Assembly (NCBI GenBank): GCA_023101725.1
Contig: JALJCO010012900.1
Coordinates: 1 to 64,000, forward strand
Source: Atherinomorus stipes
Lineage: Eukaryota > Chordata > Actinopteri > Atheriniformes > Atherinidae
Length of the DNA: 64,000 nucleotides
Direction of reading: 5' to 3'
The notes under the pieces are model-generated. The model worked only from the letters and a program-made list of their open reading frames with translations. It ran no database searches and was not told the DNA's origin. The first letter of the stretch is position 1. Each line of letters begins with the position of its first letter. The position numbers were made by a program, and so were the translations under genes. Positions 11,899-24,256 of this stretch are shown here, piece after piece.

Positions 11899-13569
11899 CA
11901 CTAGATTTTAGAGTGAGATGACTCTTTTAATCACAAAAGTTAATGGTAATAAACACAAATTCTATGTTACATTTGATATTTGATAATTGAATGGATAGAC
12001 TTCTTGTCTTTAATAAAAAGGCTCCAAAAGTTTTTTTTTTTTTTTTCCCAAACAAAATATAACAATTATTAGGACCTTAATAGCACTTGAAGTACACCGA
12101 ATGCCACATTTTCATGAAAATAAATACCGTACATAAGTCAATGAAGAAAATGAGTGTTATTAATTAATCAAATGCCCCAAATAAATCCTGTGCTTAATGA
12201 TGATCCCAATTGCAGCTTCTTCACCTTTTTTTAACAGACATGTTGGCTTTAATAAACACGAGTTGTGTTATTATGTTTAGTTGTTACCAGTAGAATTTGT
12301 AGCATGATAATCAAAGAGACTTACTGAACAAATAACGCTAATCCACAAGCCCACAAATTGGGCTTAATTGAAAACAATTACTATACTTATGGATGCTTAA
12401 CATCTACATGTGCCAAACACAGAGCATACTGAAATCTATTTGACATGCACAAAAGTGATATAATTACATTTAACTATCCAAGTACTGTCAAAAGAGGTTG
12501 GTTCAAGTAAATATGGCACATTCAATTTATTATAACAGAGCACAGAGAGAAGGGAACTTGAAAGTTCACTAACTAATTTATTTGTGTTACAGTGCATCAG
12601 CCTGACTAACATTAATCCTCTAGCAGCAAGAGAGTCTAAAATAAAATCTACAGGCTTGAAAGACGTTGTTGTCAAGGCTGTGTCTTCAGTACAGGTTTTG
12701 TACCACGGGGAGCTTTCTGCATTAAGATGGCTGTAGCATTGCTCCTGCATGTTATGGTCATTAAAAACAATTCTAATCCTTTTTGTTATTACAGTTTATT
12801 TTCCTGCATAGATACGACTTAAGGCATTATCAAACTGTGTTCACACTATGTCCCTACACCAGATGAAAAAATTTGAATAAATGTCACAAATTTAGCTTTT
12901 TTCTGCTTATTAATGGAGGCCAGAGATATAATTTTTCACACTTTCTTTTGAAATTCAAACCATGAACAACTTGTATTTTTTTTTATGTGGAATTGACAAT
13001 ATTTTAATGTTACACAAATGACAGCAGGATATTCTGACCCAGATTTAGCCAAACTGACAGAAACCATGGTATACCCACCACCATATTTGGCAGATGTACT
13101 TCCAATTGGTCATTATCAGCAGTGGATAACATTATTTCTAAAAATTAACTGATTCAAATTTGGAGATATTGCCATTAAAAAGCCATTAGTCACATTTACT
13201 GAGACAAATAACTCATCAGCATTATGTTTGTTACCAAGCATGAACACTTCTTTTGCAAGTCTTTATGCAATCTATTTACCATCAGCCAGAATTTACCTTT
13301 AAATGCCCTGGCTTTTTCTTATTGGATATTATTTCATGTTTTAAATTTTGAGGCTCTGCAGGCTGATGACAGAGATGAGATATACATTCACAGTGATTGA
13401 TCAAAATTACAGTACATATAAAGATAACCATGTCCATTATGGGCCTCAGTTTACAGTATCTTACATTAAAATGTCAGCTTTCCACTTGTTGGTTGCAGCT
13501 CCTTTACCACATAAGCAGTAAAATGTTGATGTTTTTCCCTCAGAGCAGCAGCTTTAGCTGAGTTGTTAG
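11899..13569. other. No gene seen
   Basis: AT-rich, unique-looking DNA with a poly-T tract near 12030-12047. No domain-bearing frame and no repeat family recognised. A 104-codon minus-strand frame at 12436-12750 has no recognisable motif. Confidence 0.5.
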
Positions 13570-13782
13570 CTAGCTGTTATTGCTTCGGGGCTGTAGCGAT
13601 GGCATTACTGGTCTTTTAGAGCTGTGTTTAGCCTGGAGGTGCTTCTTCAAATCTGAAGTGCAGTTCTTCACGGCTGACAGACACAAATAATCACCCAGGC
13701 ACAATATGAATTTCACTGTGATAGCTGTGGTCCTTTTCACCCACATATTCGAAGTGATGGGAGCCTCCATGTTGCACACCAT
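13570..13782 (-). pseudogene. Possible BED-type zinc finger fragment of an hAT transposase
   Basis: The minus-strand frame of about 70 codons contains a C…TSDLKKHLQAKHS segment. This resembles the second half of a BED zinc finger (Cys, then Asn/Thr-Ser-x-Leu-x-x-His-Leu-x-x-x-His) at the N-terminus of hAT transposases and ZBED proteins. An upstream SNMW sequence fits the expected start of a BED domain, but the spacing of the first cysteine pair is disturbed. Only this fragment is present, with no dimerisation domain downstream on the minus strand. It could be a chance match. Confidence 0.45.
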
Positions 13783-15825
13783 CCTCTGTTGTATTGCTAG
13801 CTATATAAAATTACATGCACACTGATGTGTGCAGGATTGACAACTGAGCAGAAGTGAAAAGAAGCTTTTTTTCTCCTGTCTATTTAGTTTGGTTTGTAAA
13901 AAAAAAAAATGTTAATGCAGTCAAATTCCAACAGAAACATAATGATTGGGTAATATTGTTGGAACAACAAAACAGACACAATATTACTATCTACCATACA
14001 AAGGTCTTGTTTTGTAAAGCACAAGTTAACTCAAACAATGCTGACTTTTCAAGTTGATTTCAAGTTTGTTCTGCCAGAGGAAAATTTTCCCCTTGTTGAT
14101 AATCTTTTTTAATCCTCATGGATCAACCTCTAATGATGCATTTACTGACTTTTAATCATAAGTCAGAACCGTTATCTGTTTAATGTTAGATGGCTTTGCA
14201 GCATCACACACAGCCACAAATATGGGAGTATTAAAGCACCAGCAATCACAAAGTAATATATAAAATATATGCATTTAGTTCACTTAATTTACATCACTTT
14301 ACACTCATGTCTCAGTACAGAACCAGTAAGTAGAATGTTCTCTTTTTAAGCTTATTTTTCTTGTCTAATCAGGATCCAAGCCCTTACATTTAAAGTTTCC
14401 TTGCTTTCAGCCTTCAGAGAGTACAGTGCCACAAACTCTTTATTAACCTCCTTATTTATGTACTTATTTACCTACAGAACATTCATTTAAGCTCATGAAA
14501 ATTGACTCAAACTTGATGAGTACATTACAGCCCAGTGGAAATATTGCAAACACACTGTGCTGGGCTGACTCTAACTCTTGGAAAAAAGATGGCAATGCAG
14601 TTGTTGACCTGACAACACACTGAAAATTATGCTTACAGATCATTTTCTCTAAAATGTAGCTTAACTGCTAAAATGCTGATGACACGGAGCCCCTATTTTT
14701 TATTCTAATACCTGGGATAGCATTTGACTAACTTGACTGACCTGCAGAGCACAATGCAGTTTAAGGGGGAAGAAAAATGTTTTTCAACTTGAATTATCTG
14801 TGCTATGGTGGATGGTGCTGTTGCGATGACTCAGTCTAAAAATTCAATTGAACTGCTTAAACACTGTCTGAGTGTAATGGGGACAAGAATATTAAACATT
14901 GCCAAATTAAAACTATCCATAACACTGATTAAAAGCACTGCTCTGAACCCACAGGCGCACTATGCACACACTGAAACACAAAAGAACAGCAAACATTTCT
15001 ACTGTGCAGTGCTGACATCTTTGTTTTAACGCAGAAATATTCACAAAGCAAAAGCCATTAGAGAGTACAGCATCAAGGGACCTACTTAGCCTCACATTCA
15101 AGGCCTGGTTTGTGTCCTTAATGGCCAGTTATTCACAAAACTTAAGTTGTGTATTGTGTTTCTGTTAGTCTTAGTGTTTCTTTGCAGTTATGTGTTTTTT
15201 ATTGCAAGTAGTCTGACAGGAGCATTTCTTTATTATTAATGTTAAAATCATTATTCATCAGGAGTGCATTTTGTGTTTTTATGCTCACCCTTTACAGATT
15301 TACAGCTTAAAATTGGCCTGAGCTGAATCTGTCCCATTAAAGCCATAAGAAAGAGGCTGGAAACATTTAGATGCTTGGCCATTAAGAACATATCAGGTAT
15401 TATTATTTTTATGTTTTCCTTTATCGGCTGTATTAGTCTTCTGACCATTTGTCCAAAGATGCTGAAGCTTTAGGAAAATGAGCTGTTGCTTGTTGGAGAA
15501 ATGAATAAATAGATCCCATGTGTGTATGGCTCATTGAACAGATCCTTGGCAGTTTGAAAAACAGTCCATGTCCTCTCCTGTTTGCTGACTTTGACAAATT
15601 TCTGCCACATCAAGCAGCTTAAATTCAAACTGATTTGTGACTGATATAATTTAATAATTTACATGTCAGAGCATGATGTAAATGCCAGATGTAGAAGAGA
15701 AAATGAAACATACAAGGCAGTTTGCATTGAACAAAACTGATCATGCCACTTAACATTTCATAATCGTGATTTAATTGGTATATTAAGTAAAATGCAAATT
15801 CATTCACTTGAATACCTTTTAAGGA
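13783..15825. other. No gene seen
   Basis: Unique-looking AT-rich sequence. No repeats over 20 bp, no RNA gene and no coding domain recognised. Confidence 0.5.
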
Positions 15826-15829
15826 TTAA

Positions 15830-16896
15830 ACCCTCATATCTCCCTAAGCTTTCTGAAGGGGTAGTGAGTGACCTTTCATGTTGTAACTTTTTTCTACTAA
15901 TGCAAATAGCATAAAACTTCGTCAAGGTGTGTATTATGGCTTGACTTATGATATTCTAGAAGATGGGTTGCTTAACTCTTTTTCTAAGGTCTATAAAAAA
16001 ATAAACCTCATGTACTCCTTAGTGCCAATCTGTGCCACATTGACTTGCATTGACAAGAACCTTTCTATAATCAAATGCCATTTCAGAATAAATTTTTGGA
16101 TAAAAATTTTTCACCGCACACACTTGCTCTACACTTCAATGATGTAGTTTGAACTGATTTCCATTACACGAGACCATTTACTCAAAAGGGGCCCCGCTTT
16201 TTATCTTAGTGATAATAAAACCCACAGACTTCAATGTTATTTCAGCAAATCAGAGTCCTTCAAAACCTCAAAAATGCTTAATCCAATGACGTACACAATC
16301 TTTTTCTTCTTTCATGTGAGGTTATTTGAGCATGAAAGGGTCTCAAATTTGTTATTTTGGTGTTTTTTTTTTTTTGTTTATTTTGTTTTTTGCTTTTTTC
16401 AAGCATTTTGATTAGTTAGATCACATGCTAATTATTTAGGTCAGTCTTTTGCAAGGGAATTTAGTTCCCTCTCTGTAATGCACTGCCATTCCAGTTCAAA
16501 CTGGAATTTTTCCCACATTTTTTGCATTTTATCTTGAAACAACTTCTCATTGAGCTTTTTAATTGTGGTTGCTATAATCTATGCTTAGGTATGCTCTGCA
16601 TACCAAATAATGGCCTGCCACCTACAGGCTATTTTATTTATTTATTTTTTAATATTTTAACCCACTTTTCAGTTTTAGGCAGTGGGAACGTGTGTACAAA
16701 CCCGAACTTAAAGGGCTAAAATTGTGAAACTCATTTTTTTGCCATTGATGGTTAGGCCAGAAGTCTGTGATGACAGCCATGAAAGAAAATGGCAAATTTT
16801 ATTTTTTAGATAATATTTACAGGCCATTAACTAAAATTGGCCAGTCTGTGCCCTTAAGAAGCCTAACGTAACTTTTTACTTAGGGAGCTCTGAGGG
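15830..16896. mobile_element. TTAA-flanked piggyBac-like non-autonomous element
   Basis: The left end is (A)CCCTCATATCTCCCTAAG and the right end, read inverted, is CCCTCAGAGCTCCCTAAG, matching at 16 of 18 positions. TTAA lies directly outside each end, at 15826-15829 and 16897-16900. TTAA duplication together with CCCT-starting inverted repeats is characteristic of piggyBac elements. The 1067-bp interior has no transposase-like frame and includes a T-rich tract near 16360-16400. No second family member is visible in the window. Confidence 0.75.
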
Positions 16897-16900
16897 TTAA

Positions 16901-17982
16901 ACAAGTGTAGCTAGACACCTATAATACATCCTTTATGTAAATATCCAGAAACACCTGCATGATACCTTATAGTCAAGAATACAGTATATTGCAAGTCAAT
17001 GTTTTATCATAAAATTAATAAAATTCAATTTTGCTTTGCATACTTGCATATTTATTTTAGGGGTGCCTTAATTTACTTGTATTGATTGTAATCATGGAAT
17101 GAAACAAAATAATTGTCTATATCATATGAATGATTCTCATTAACCATTTGGAACTACATCATCTGATCACGTGGGACCACCATGACGGACATCAGAAGTG
17201 AACGACAGGATTATTGAACAGAACGAAAAAGGAGCAAGTGCAATGTTTTTTACTGGGTTTTCCACCTTGTTTTGAGAATACAGCCACAGCTGCTTCAAAT
17301 TCCAGTCAAAATAGTCTTTCAGGGGAGGTAGGACATCTAGTCAGGGCTCATAGGTACAGACTTTAGAAACGGTTAGCTTACAAACTTCACCAGACGGGAG
17401 AGATACCCAACGATCACTTCAAATTCAGAACCGTCACAATACATCTGAACAAAGCAGCATTTTATACCTACTGATTTTTAAGACCTGCCGCACATCATCG
17501 TGGACAATGTCTATGGGATTTATCAGAAACACCCAGCCACGTCTGCCAGCAAGACGGTGAAGGGTTTAAGCTGTATAAGCAACTTTATTGATGGTTAATA
17601 AGGTAAGTGTTCAGCTAACAGCGATAGCTCGGAGGCTGCATTATCAGAAAACAGTGACACAAATAGACGTCCTGGACTGTAAAGTGTGGACCTCAGACAC
17701 AATGTGATGAGAGATGATGATGTTTCTCATCTGATGTTCACAATCCATCTTCGTTGATCATCAGAGGGAAATGCGTAAAAACTGACTGTAGGATTATAAT
17801 GAGCTGACAAACATGGCCACCTTAACCTACTGCTAGGCCCTGTCCCGTCCTCCAAAATTACTTAATTTTTTTCTTCATTTTTTAATAAGAGTCTCATTAT
17901 ACAAAATAATATCTAAGGCTATCCTGAGTGTTTTGTATTTAGTTAGACACGATATTGACATATCAATAACGTGAGCATAATG
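16901..17982. other. No gene; possible mobile-element sequence at 17140-17850
   Basis: The segment 17140-17850 is somewhat GC-richer and less uniform than its surroundings, like the interiors of other DNA elements here. No terminal repeats or coding domain could be defined. Confidence 0.35.
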
Positions 17983-18021
17983 AATAATAATAATAACAAC
18001 AACAACAACAATAATAATAAC

Positions 18022-18060
<39 letters not shown>

Positions 18061-18063
18061 TAA
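17983..18063. repeat. (AAT/AAC)n microsatellite
   Basis: Twenty-seven trinucleotide units, mostly AAT with an AAC block at 17996-18010. It gives a spurious poly-Ile minus-strand frame. Confidence 0.95.
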
Positions 18064-18437
18064 TGCGATGATGATATAGAATCTGATTGATAAATAATTA
18101 TAAAATATGATGAATAAATAATAATAGCAGCAACAAGTCAAACTAGCTTTAAAGACAGGATCAAACTGGCTGATTAGTTCTACGCTGTCCAAATAACTGC
18201 TATTGTTGGTGTCTCCAAACCTGTGGTTTCCTCCTGAAAGCCATATAGTCCTCATTCAGCCAAATATTTCACCACTGCAACACCCCTCTGTAGAACCTGT
18301 GTCTAGTATCCACATCGGTCATTGAACTGTTTCTCTAGTTTGGAGTCTACTGTCCCACAGTCAGCTGCTGGATTCATATCAACAATCATGGTTTTTCTGG
18401 GGATGTCACTGTCAGAATTCATTTTCTGCGCCGCTGC

Positions 18438-18522
18438 AGGATCGCAGGGAGCTGCTGGAGCCATCTATTATCAGGTGAGAGGCAGCTACACCTGGACAGG
18501 TCGCCAGTCTGTCGCCGTGGAC
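18438..18522 (-). mobile_element. L2-type LINE/SINE 3' tail fragment
   Basis: The minus strand carries GCGACAGACTGGCGACCTGT, followed by the TATCAGGTG-equivalent and GCTCCAGCA blocks. It matches 54085-54180 on the plus strand. This is the teleost L2-clade 3' tail ('…GACTGGCGACCTGTCCAGGGTGT…'), also borrowed by SINEs. It is short and decayed, with small deletions relative to the copy at 54 kb. Confidence 0.75.
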
Positions 18523-19690
18523 GTCACTGTTTTCTGCTAAATGATAAAAATGATCACCTTCATGTTTGATGCAGAGTAACGCAGCCGTTCTGTGTTTACA
18601 CACTCCCGTTACTTTGCTGCCGAAAAGTGCGCTCTTACGCAGAAATATCAGCACTTTTGTTTTGACAAGGTGTCGGTCCCATTTTTACCCCCCCCGCGGG
18701 TTAGATCAGTCTGCAGTTTCTAATTTGTATATAATGTGATTGACAGGAAAACTGACTGCACAACAATTGGACTTTTTATGCATTTTTTCCCCAAAAAATG
18801 ATATGCCCCTGAACTCTGTTGGCCCTTGGGCTTTAGCCCAGGTAATCCCGTGCATACGCTATCTGTCATCTTAATTCTAAGCAATATCAATATCTAATTT
18901 CTGTGTTTATCTCAGTGCTGAAAATGCTCTTACTTTCTGAATCGGAAGTTCTCTTGAAAGGGCTGGGTATAAATCCTGTTGAAAACGTTTACATGCTAAC
19001 ACATTTATAAGAAATAATATCCATTACAGGTTGGAATATTAAGGGCGGCCTAATATTCGTTCAAACATCATTTATTTATTTTATTTTTAATGTTTTAATG
19101 TTTAGCGAATTAGCGAAGTTCGGAGTCAAAGCCCTAATACCAACCGTCTGGTTTGCCGTGAGCATAATGGGCGTTGGCATTGCTTTGACGTCCATCATGG
19201 CTGAGTCGGCGTTCCACTGAAGAGCGTGATGTCATGTACAAAAGGTCAATAGTATGATAAATGTCAATTACTAGCTGGATTACACTTCAACATACTGGGA
19301 GTGTTTTTTCTATCTGAAGATGTTGTGCATGTCATGAAAGGCCCAGATAAAGTAGAGTAGCAAAGAAGCAGGAGAAATTTGCTTTTTTATTTTCTTCTGA
19401 AAAAATAATTCATAACTAAAATTGGTATGACCCCCACATTTAACTTTTTGCTTAAAAACAGGATTTGCTGAATGGCTTGGCTTGCTTTGATTAGTAGTGT
19501 TTGTCAGCAACAGTAAAGCAGCATAAATAGCAAATTAGTCACATTCTGTTACTATTTATATTCTCTGGCATTCAAGTTAATCTCAGAAGAAGCAGAATAT
19601 TTATTTCTGAACTGGGAGTTTGATGTGAGAAGCCACTGCAGATGCACTTTCCCGTTAGCTTTGATTGTTAAATGTAACACATGTGATCCA
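18523..19690. other. No gene; possible decayed DNA-element pieces
   Basis: Near 18800-18860 a CCCTTGGGCTTTAGCCCAGG near-palindrome looks like the end of an hAT-type element. Near 18960-19230, words such as GTTTACATG and AATATTCG recall the MITE at 3383-3575. Neither could be delimited. Confidence 0.35.
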
Positions 19691-19907
19691 TGTAGCCATC
19701 CTGAATGATGCCAATATCAGGAAAAAGGAACACAAGAAGTTGGAAAAATACAAAGGGCTCAAGAAAGATCTGGAGAAAGCCTGCAAGTGACTGGGGGAAG
19801 TGACTCCAACAGATACTTGGAGAAACACCAGAGATCTCAGTCCAGAAGAGCAAAATCCCAGGAATGGCTCAAATATTGTACAGGACCCTCAAGCTCCCAG
19901 GCCTCTG
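19691..19907 (+). pseudogene. Non-LTR retrotransposon ORF2 C-terminal fragment, plus strand
   Basis: Frames read NIRKKEHKKLEKYKGLKK at about 19711-19764 and, after a frame change, QILYRTLKLPGL followed by a stop at about 19872-19907. The pair matches a remembered C-terminal pattern of teleost non-LTR retrotransposon proteins: a charged 'K-E-x-x-K-L-E-K-Y' helix, then 'A-x-I-L-x-R-T-L-x-L-P-G-L'. The segment between them is deleted or scrambled. The clade is not resolved. It abuts a second LINE remnant on the other strand. Confidence 0.6.
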
Positions 19908-19954
19908 ACAGAAGATCCAGGGTTGAGATGGACAGCCCTATCCAGGGGAGATGG

Positions 19955-20815
19955 AAGGTGGATGAAGGAGGAATTTATATGTGGGGTTGGGTTGTGGAGG
20001 CAGGAAAGCAGGAAAACCCAGACTTCCCTCTCTTCAGCTACTTCTTCCAGCTCATTTGTGGGGATCTGGAGATGTTCCCAGGCCAACCCAGAGATGCAGT
20101 CCCTCCAGCAAGTCCTGGGCCTTCCTCAGGGTCTCCTCCCAGTGGGATGTGCCAGGAACACCCCACCATTGAGGGGCATCCTTACCAGATTCCCGAACCA
20201 CTTCATTTGCCTCCTTTTGATGCAAAGGAGCAGCGGTTCGACTTCGAGCCCACCCCAGATGACACAGCTGCTCACCCTACAGCTGAGGGAGAGTCCAGCC
20301 ACCCTGGAGGAAACTTATTTCACTTGCTTTAATCACAATCTTGTTCTTTCGGTCACTCCCCACAGCTCATGACCAAAGGTGAGGGAAGGAGTGTACAGTA
20401 GATCGACTGGTAAATCAAGAGCTTCACCTTTTGGCTCAACTCCTTCTTCACCTCGACAGACCAATGCAGAGTCCACATCATTGCAGATTACATACATCAG
20501 AGGTGCCCAAGTCCAGTCCTTGAGAGCTACAGTACAATACTGCAGTTTTTAGAACATACCCTCTCCAGGACACCTGAATCAAATGGCTAATTCCCTCATG
20601 CACATGTCATTCAGCTCTGCAGTGACCTGGTAACGAGCCATTCATTTGATTCTGGTGTCCTGGAGAAGGGATGCAACCAAAATGTGCAGGGTAGTATCTC
20701 TCAAGGACTGGACTTGAGCACCCCTGACCTACACCATTCTTCTCTTACTCGTGAACAAAACACTAAGATACTCACACCCCTCCAGGATCTTATTTGTGAG
20801 TCACAGAAGATCCCC
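19955..20815 (-). pseudogene. LINE ORF2 C-terminal remnant, minus strand, split by a MITE
   Basis: Read on the minus strand from 20795: EYLSVLFTSKRRM, then (after the nested MITE) MKWFGNLVRMP, AHPTGRRP, GRPRTCWRDCISGLAWE and ELEEVAEEREVW, ending near 19970. These match the C-terminal region of an abundant teleost non-LTR retrotransposon. Its usual motifs are 'YLGVLFTSEGRM', 'RW(F/L)GHL(V/)RMP' and 'SRLAWERL…ELEEVAGE'. In-frame stops, including one between GRRP and GRPR, show it is dead. The clade is not resolved. Open frames on the plus strand across 19787-20372 are antisense shadows. Confidence 0.8.
20498..20726. mobile_element. Palindromic hAT MITE nested in the LINE
   Basis: The left end CAGAGGTGCCCAAGTCCAGT and the right end GACTTGAGCACCCCTG are inverted. 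The two halves pair over most of their length around a centre near 20615, with matching CCAGGACACC and GGTGTCCTGG blocks. Flanks ACATACAT (20490-20497) and ACCTACAC (20727-20734) match at 6 of 8 positions, consistent with an aged 8-bp hAT duplication. The LINE sequence continues on both sides. A partial relative lies at 27187-27290. Confidence 0.85.
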
Positions 20816-20965
20816 GTTTGCTAAGTGAATAAACTGTTAGAATACCAGTGTGTCGTGTCTTTCTCATCCCACAAATACATTTTCCTTTTGAAAGTGGTTT
20901 AAATGGGAAATTAAATAGCTTTCCAGCAGTTGAAGATTCATTGCCAAGAAGCATTGTTACAACCA

Positions 20966-20992
20966 TTATTATTATTATTATTATTATTATTA
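20966..20992. repeat. (ATT)n microsatellite
   Basis: Nine ATT units followed by AATAACC. Confidence 0.9.
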
Positions 20993-22731
20993 ATAACCAA
21001 ACACTACTTCCCCTTCTTTGTTTTAAATTCATAGAATTTGGTTTTGGTTGTTCTCTTATAAACATCAAGGAGGTAAGTTTTAGTCCATTCTGCAAATGGA
21101 CAAATTGCTGTGCATGCTATCTTGGCTCTCACTTTAGGGTTAGATTGTATCACCTTGAAAATACTGAATCTTAGAAAAAACCATTTGTAGATTTTATTGT
21201 TAGATTCAAAACTATAATTCTCCTTACAATGCACTGACAATAGTATAAAAAAACAAACAAACTTTGAACAGACTGAATCAGCTTTCAGAAACAAGTTTTT
21301 GTCAAACATGAATTCATCTCCCAACTGACCGGAAAGCAATTAGACATCCAAAGAGACTACAGGCACTAAATTTTATCACCTGAAAAAAATGATATTGTAA
21401 CATCCACAGCTTGACTGAAATGGAATCCTGAGGATTTATTTTCTTTTTCTAAATCTCAGAGAATGGTAGCAACCTGTGCAATTTACTCTCCCATTGACTG
21501 TCTGTCCTTCATTCAAATGAAATTGTGGCTGTTCTGATTGTACAGTATTCATCACTTTGTTTTAAGGTTAATGGTTCAGAGGATGGAGGTCGATCACTGC
21601 ATGTTTGATCAGGCATCGTGCTATTTTGCAAGCCTGACCACGCATCTTGTTAACTCATAACCTCAGAACTGAAGCTTTTTTATCTTCATTCACACATTAC
21701 ATGAAACGAGTTGGAGCACAGTTTCCGACCGAAGCAGACTGTGATGCTAATTAAACAAGATGGCAAATTCTGATGACAGTGATTTATCCATAGGGATTTT
21801 TTCCCTTTTTTTCCTTTTTTTTTCTCTTTTATATATTTTTTTTACTCATTGTTCTAACAGCTGAAATGATGTTTTAGCTGCAAGGGTTAGCACTTTATTT
21901 GTTTTTAATGATAAATTCTTACCTCATTTGATGAGAAAAAATGTTTAATGACTATCTCTTTTGAGAAAATCTGTTAATATGCCATAACACACTCTTAAAG
22001 CAGCAAAGATGACTGCATTCATCCCAGTATATGAATAAATAATGGAACCCTGTAGCTATCAAAAGACCACCAGACTCCATGTTTAGTGACATTAATTTCA
22101 TATGCTTTTCAATAATTGCACATTGATGTAATATTTGAAAAGGACACTTTAAAGTCAAGAATTTTTAACACTCTCGTTTTCTTTTTATTTTCTTTTTTTA
22201 CTGTGTGGACTTTATTTATTTGAGAATGTTTTAATGTGCTTATGATTTCACAGAGCAGAATCCACACAAACACACACTGTGCTGAGGGTTGGTGGATAAG
22301 TTTTCCCCCTCACACTTCTGAAAACCAGAAAAGCAAAGGCTGCATGTCAAGAGCAGCTTAGTTAACCTTTCCATGTGTCTCAGTGGAACTGTGTGGCTGA
22401 ACCAAAGAGAGAGATTGCTGTCCTTTTCAACATGATTAAGTTTACTGTTGTAGGATAAGCAATGCCTCTGTGGAAACAAGAGTATACTGTATAAAAAATA
22501 AGATATAATCAACTTGAAAGGAGTCATCACCTGGAACTGTCATTTTTCCTTGTTAAAACTTGTATTTTGATGTCAGACCTCATTTAAACTTACCTGAAAA
22601 TCTGGAGTTTTAAAGTGACTGTGTTTTTTTCATTTGGCCTCTTTATTCAAACCAGAATACCCCACAGAAGTTTGATCTCCACAACACAAGATTTGATTTT
22701 CCTCCTTTTTTTTTTACATAACCAAAGAAGA

Positions 22732-22764
22732 CTATGCTACGCTATGCTATGCTATGCTATGCTA
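22732..22764. repeat. (CTATG)n pentanucleotide repeat
   Basis: Six units of CTATG/CTACG in tandem. Confidence 0.9.
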
Positions 22765-23254
22765 TTTACCTCCCCTCTGCTCCTCTTCCACCACCTGAAA
22801 TCATCTGCTTAGATGCTGCAGCACCCATCACTGAAAATTTGTGTTAAAGATGTCTAAACATACCCAAATGAACATAAAAGCATCTTCAGTGTCTCTGCAT
22901 CTGTGACTTAAGTACCATTGACTAGTGAATTAAGTTTACATTCAACAACAATGATCCTGCTACTTATTAATGCATTTTTTATGCAGGCAATCTGACCAGA
23001 AGAGTAACCTCCAATGAAATTGGATCTGTTTCAGTTAAATGCTGCTCTTACAGTAAAACTCAGATGGTGTCACTTTAGATGTGAAAGCATTTTTTTTTTC
23101 ACTTTTTCATTGAAAAAATGTAAAAAACAAACAAGAGGATTTTAGTTTAAAATATTTGCATTATTTATGGTTATGCAGAAAAACACAAAACAAAACAAAC
23201 AGCTTTGATGTTAAATTTTTGTGAACTTGTCAGTGAAACATTTGTATTTTTTTC

Positions 23255-23339
23255 CAATTGCTGTACCGAAGAAAAAACGAACCGTGACTTGTGTACCGAG
23301 GTACATACCGAACCATGATTTTTGTGTACTGTTACAGCC

Positions 23340-23341
<2 letters not shown>
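23255..23341. mobile_element. Short DNA-element terminal fragment (ACCGAGGTACATACCGAACC)
   Basis: The sequence has CTGTACCGAAG, CCGTGACTTGTGTACCGAGG and TACATACCGAACC, ending GTTACAGCCCTA. I recognise it as one end of a common teleost hAT-type repeat, but the opposite end is absent. It stops exactly at the AT microsatellite. Confidence 0.5.

Positions 23342-23400
<59 letters not shown>
23342..23400. repeat. (AT)n microsatellite
   Basis: Uninterrupted AT dinucleotides. Confidence 0.97.
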
Positions 23401-23402
<2 letters not shown>

Positions 23403-23589
23403 TGTATATAAGATCTTGGCTAAGTTTAGGTTAAAGTCAGAGTTGGTTATTCTGCTCAGAAACACTTTTTGTTATACTGGTTGAAATGGTCCTTCCAAGA
23501 CAGTAGTCAATACATTGTGTATTCTTAAAAAAAGGAAAAAAGTCAGACCTCTGTGAGAGCTGCAGGTTTGTAAAAACTGACCAACCCCT

Positions 23590-23920
23590 GACATCCGCCA
23601 AATTAGAAGCCTATTTGCCAAACATGGCTAATGAACTGCTAACTGCTGCTGTGCCAAAAAAACAACAACCAAAAAAAAAAGCAGATAAGGATCAAGTCTT
23701 GTAGGCGCTGACCTTTGCAAAGTGGACTCTTTACCCCGCAGAAGAAGTTGGAGGTAAGCAAATTAATTCTTTTAGAAACGTGGTTCGTCGCTCAGCTGTT
23801 ATTGGTGTTCTTCGTCAACATTTTCCGGCACGTATGTTCCTGCGCTCTCAAGGTATGATTTTGGGCAGTGTTTTTCTTTTTTTGAAATGTAGCTTGCTTA
23901 AACCGTTTTTCCAAGATAGT
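23590..23920 (+). mobile_element. Dispersed DNA-element fragment, copy 2
   Basis: Related to 1500-1910 over the GCAGAAGAAGTTGGAGGTAA box, the AAACGTGGTTC box, GCTGTTA, TTCCTGCGCT and the AACCGTTTTTCCAAGA block. It is also non-coding. Downstream sequence to about 24110 may belong to the same element. Confidence 0.6.
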
Positions 23921-24220
23921 CAACTTGGAATATGCGACCGACTTAATGGAACCAGCGTTTATTTACATGCCAGATGTTGGTGCTCCACTTTAAAGGAGCT
24001 TTTTAGGTAAACTATGTGGGAACATCAGCTGTCACAGGTCAGACAGGACAATGTGACAATCCCTGGTGCGACGGAGGGGTGGAATGATGATACGAAAATC
24101 TAGCCTAAAGAAGAAACGGTAGCATTTCTTTAGCTACTGTCTTAGCTCCGAGGCTTATCAGTACCTATACAGTTGTGGTAACAATAATAACAGTCGTATA
24201 ATATGTAGCAGTAATAGTAT

Positions 24221-24256
24221 AGTAATAATAATAATAATGATAATAATAATAATAAC
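24221..24256. repeat. (AAT)n microsatellite
   Basis: Twelve AAT units with one GAT variant. Confidence 0.9.

Larger units (their letters stand above)
20816..23250. other. No gene; two small simple repeats
   Basis: Unique-looking DNA apart from (ATT)n at 20966-20992 and (GCTAT)n at 22732-22764. The stretch 21560-21790 has TAATTA and ATTAAAC words and no repeat signature, so it is a candidate for conserved noncoding DNA, unproven. Confidence 0.45.

Noticed and set aside
18240..18560. Possible host exon
   Set aside because: Part matches the reverse L2-type tail; no splice-consistent coding segment is evident.
19787..20372. Two long plus-strand open frames (181 and 190 codons)
   Set aside because: They run antisense to the minus-strand LINE remnant, whose protein motifs are recognisable; the plus frames have none.
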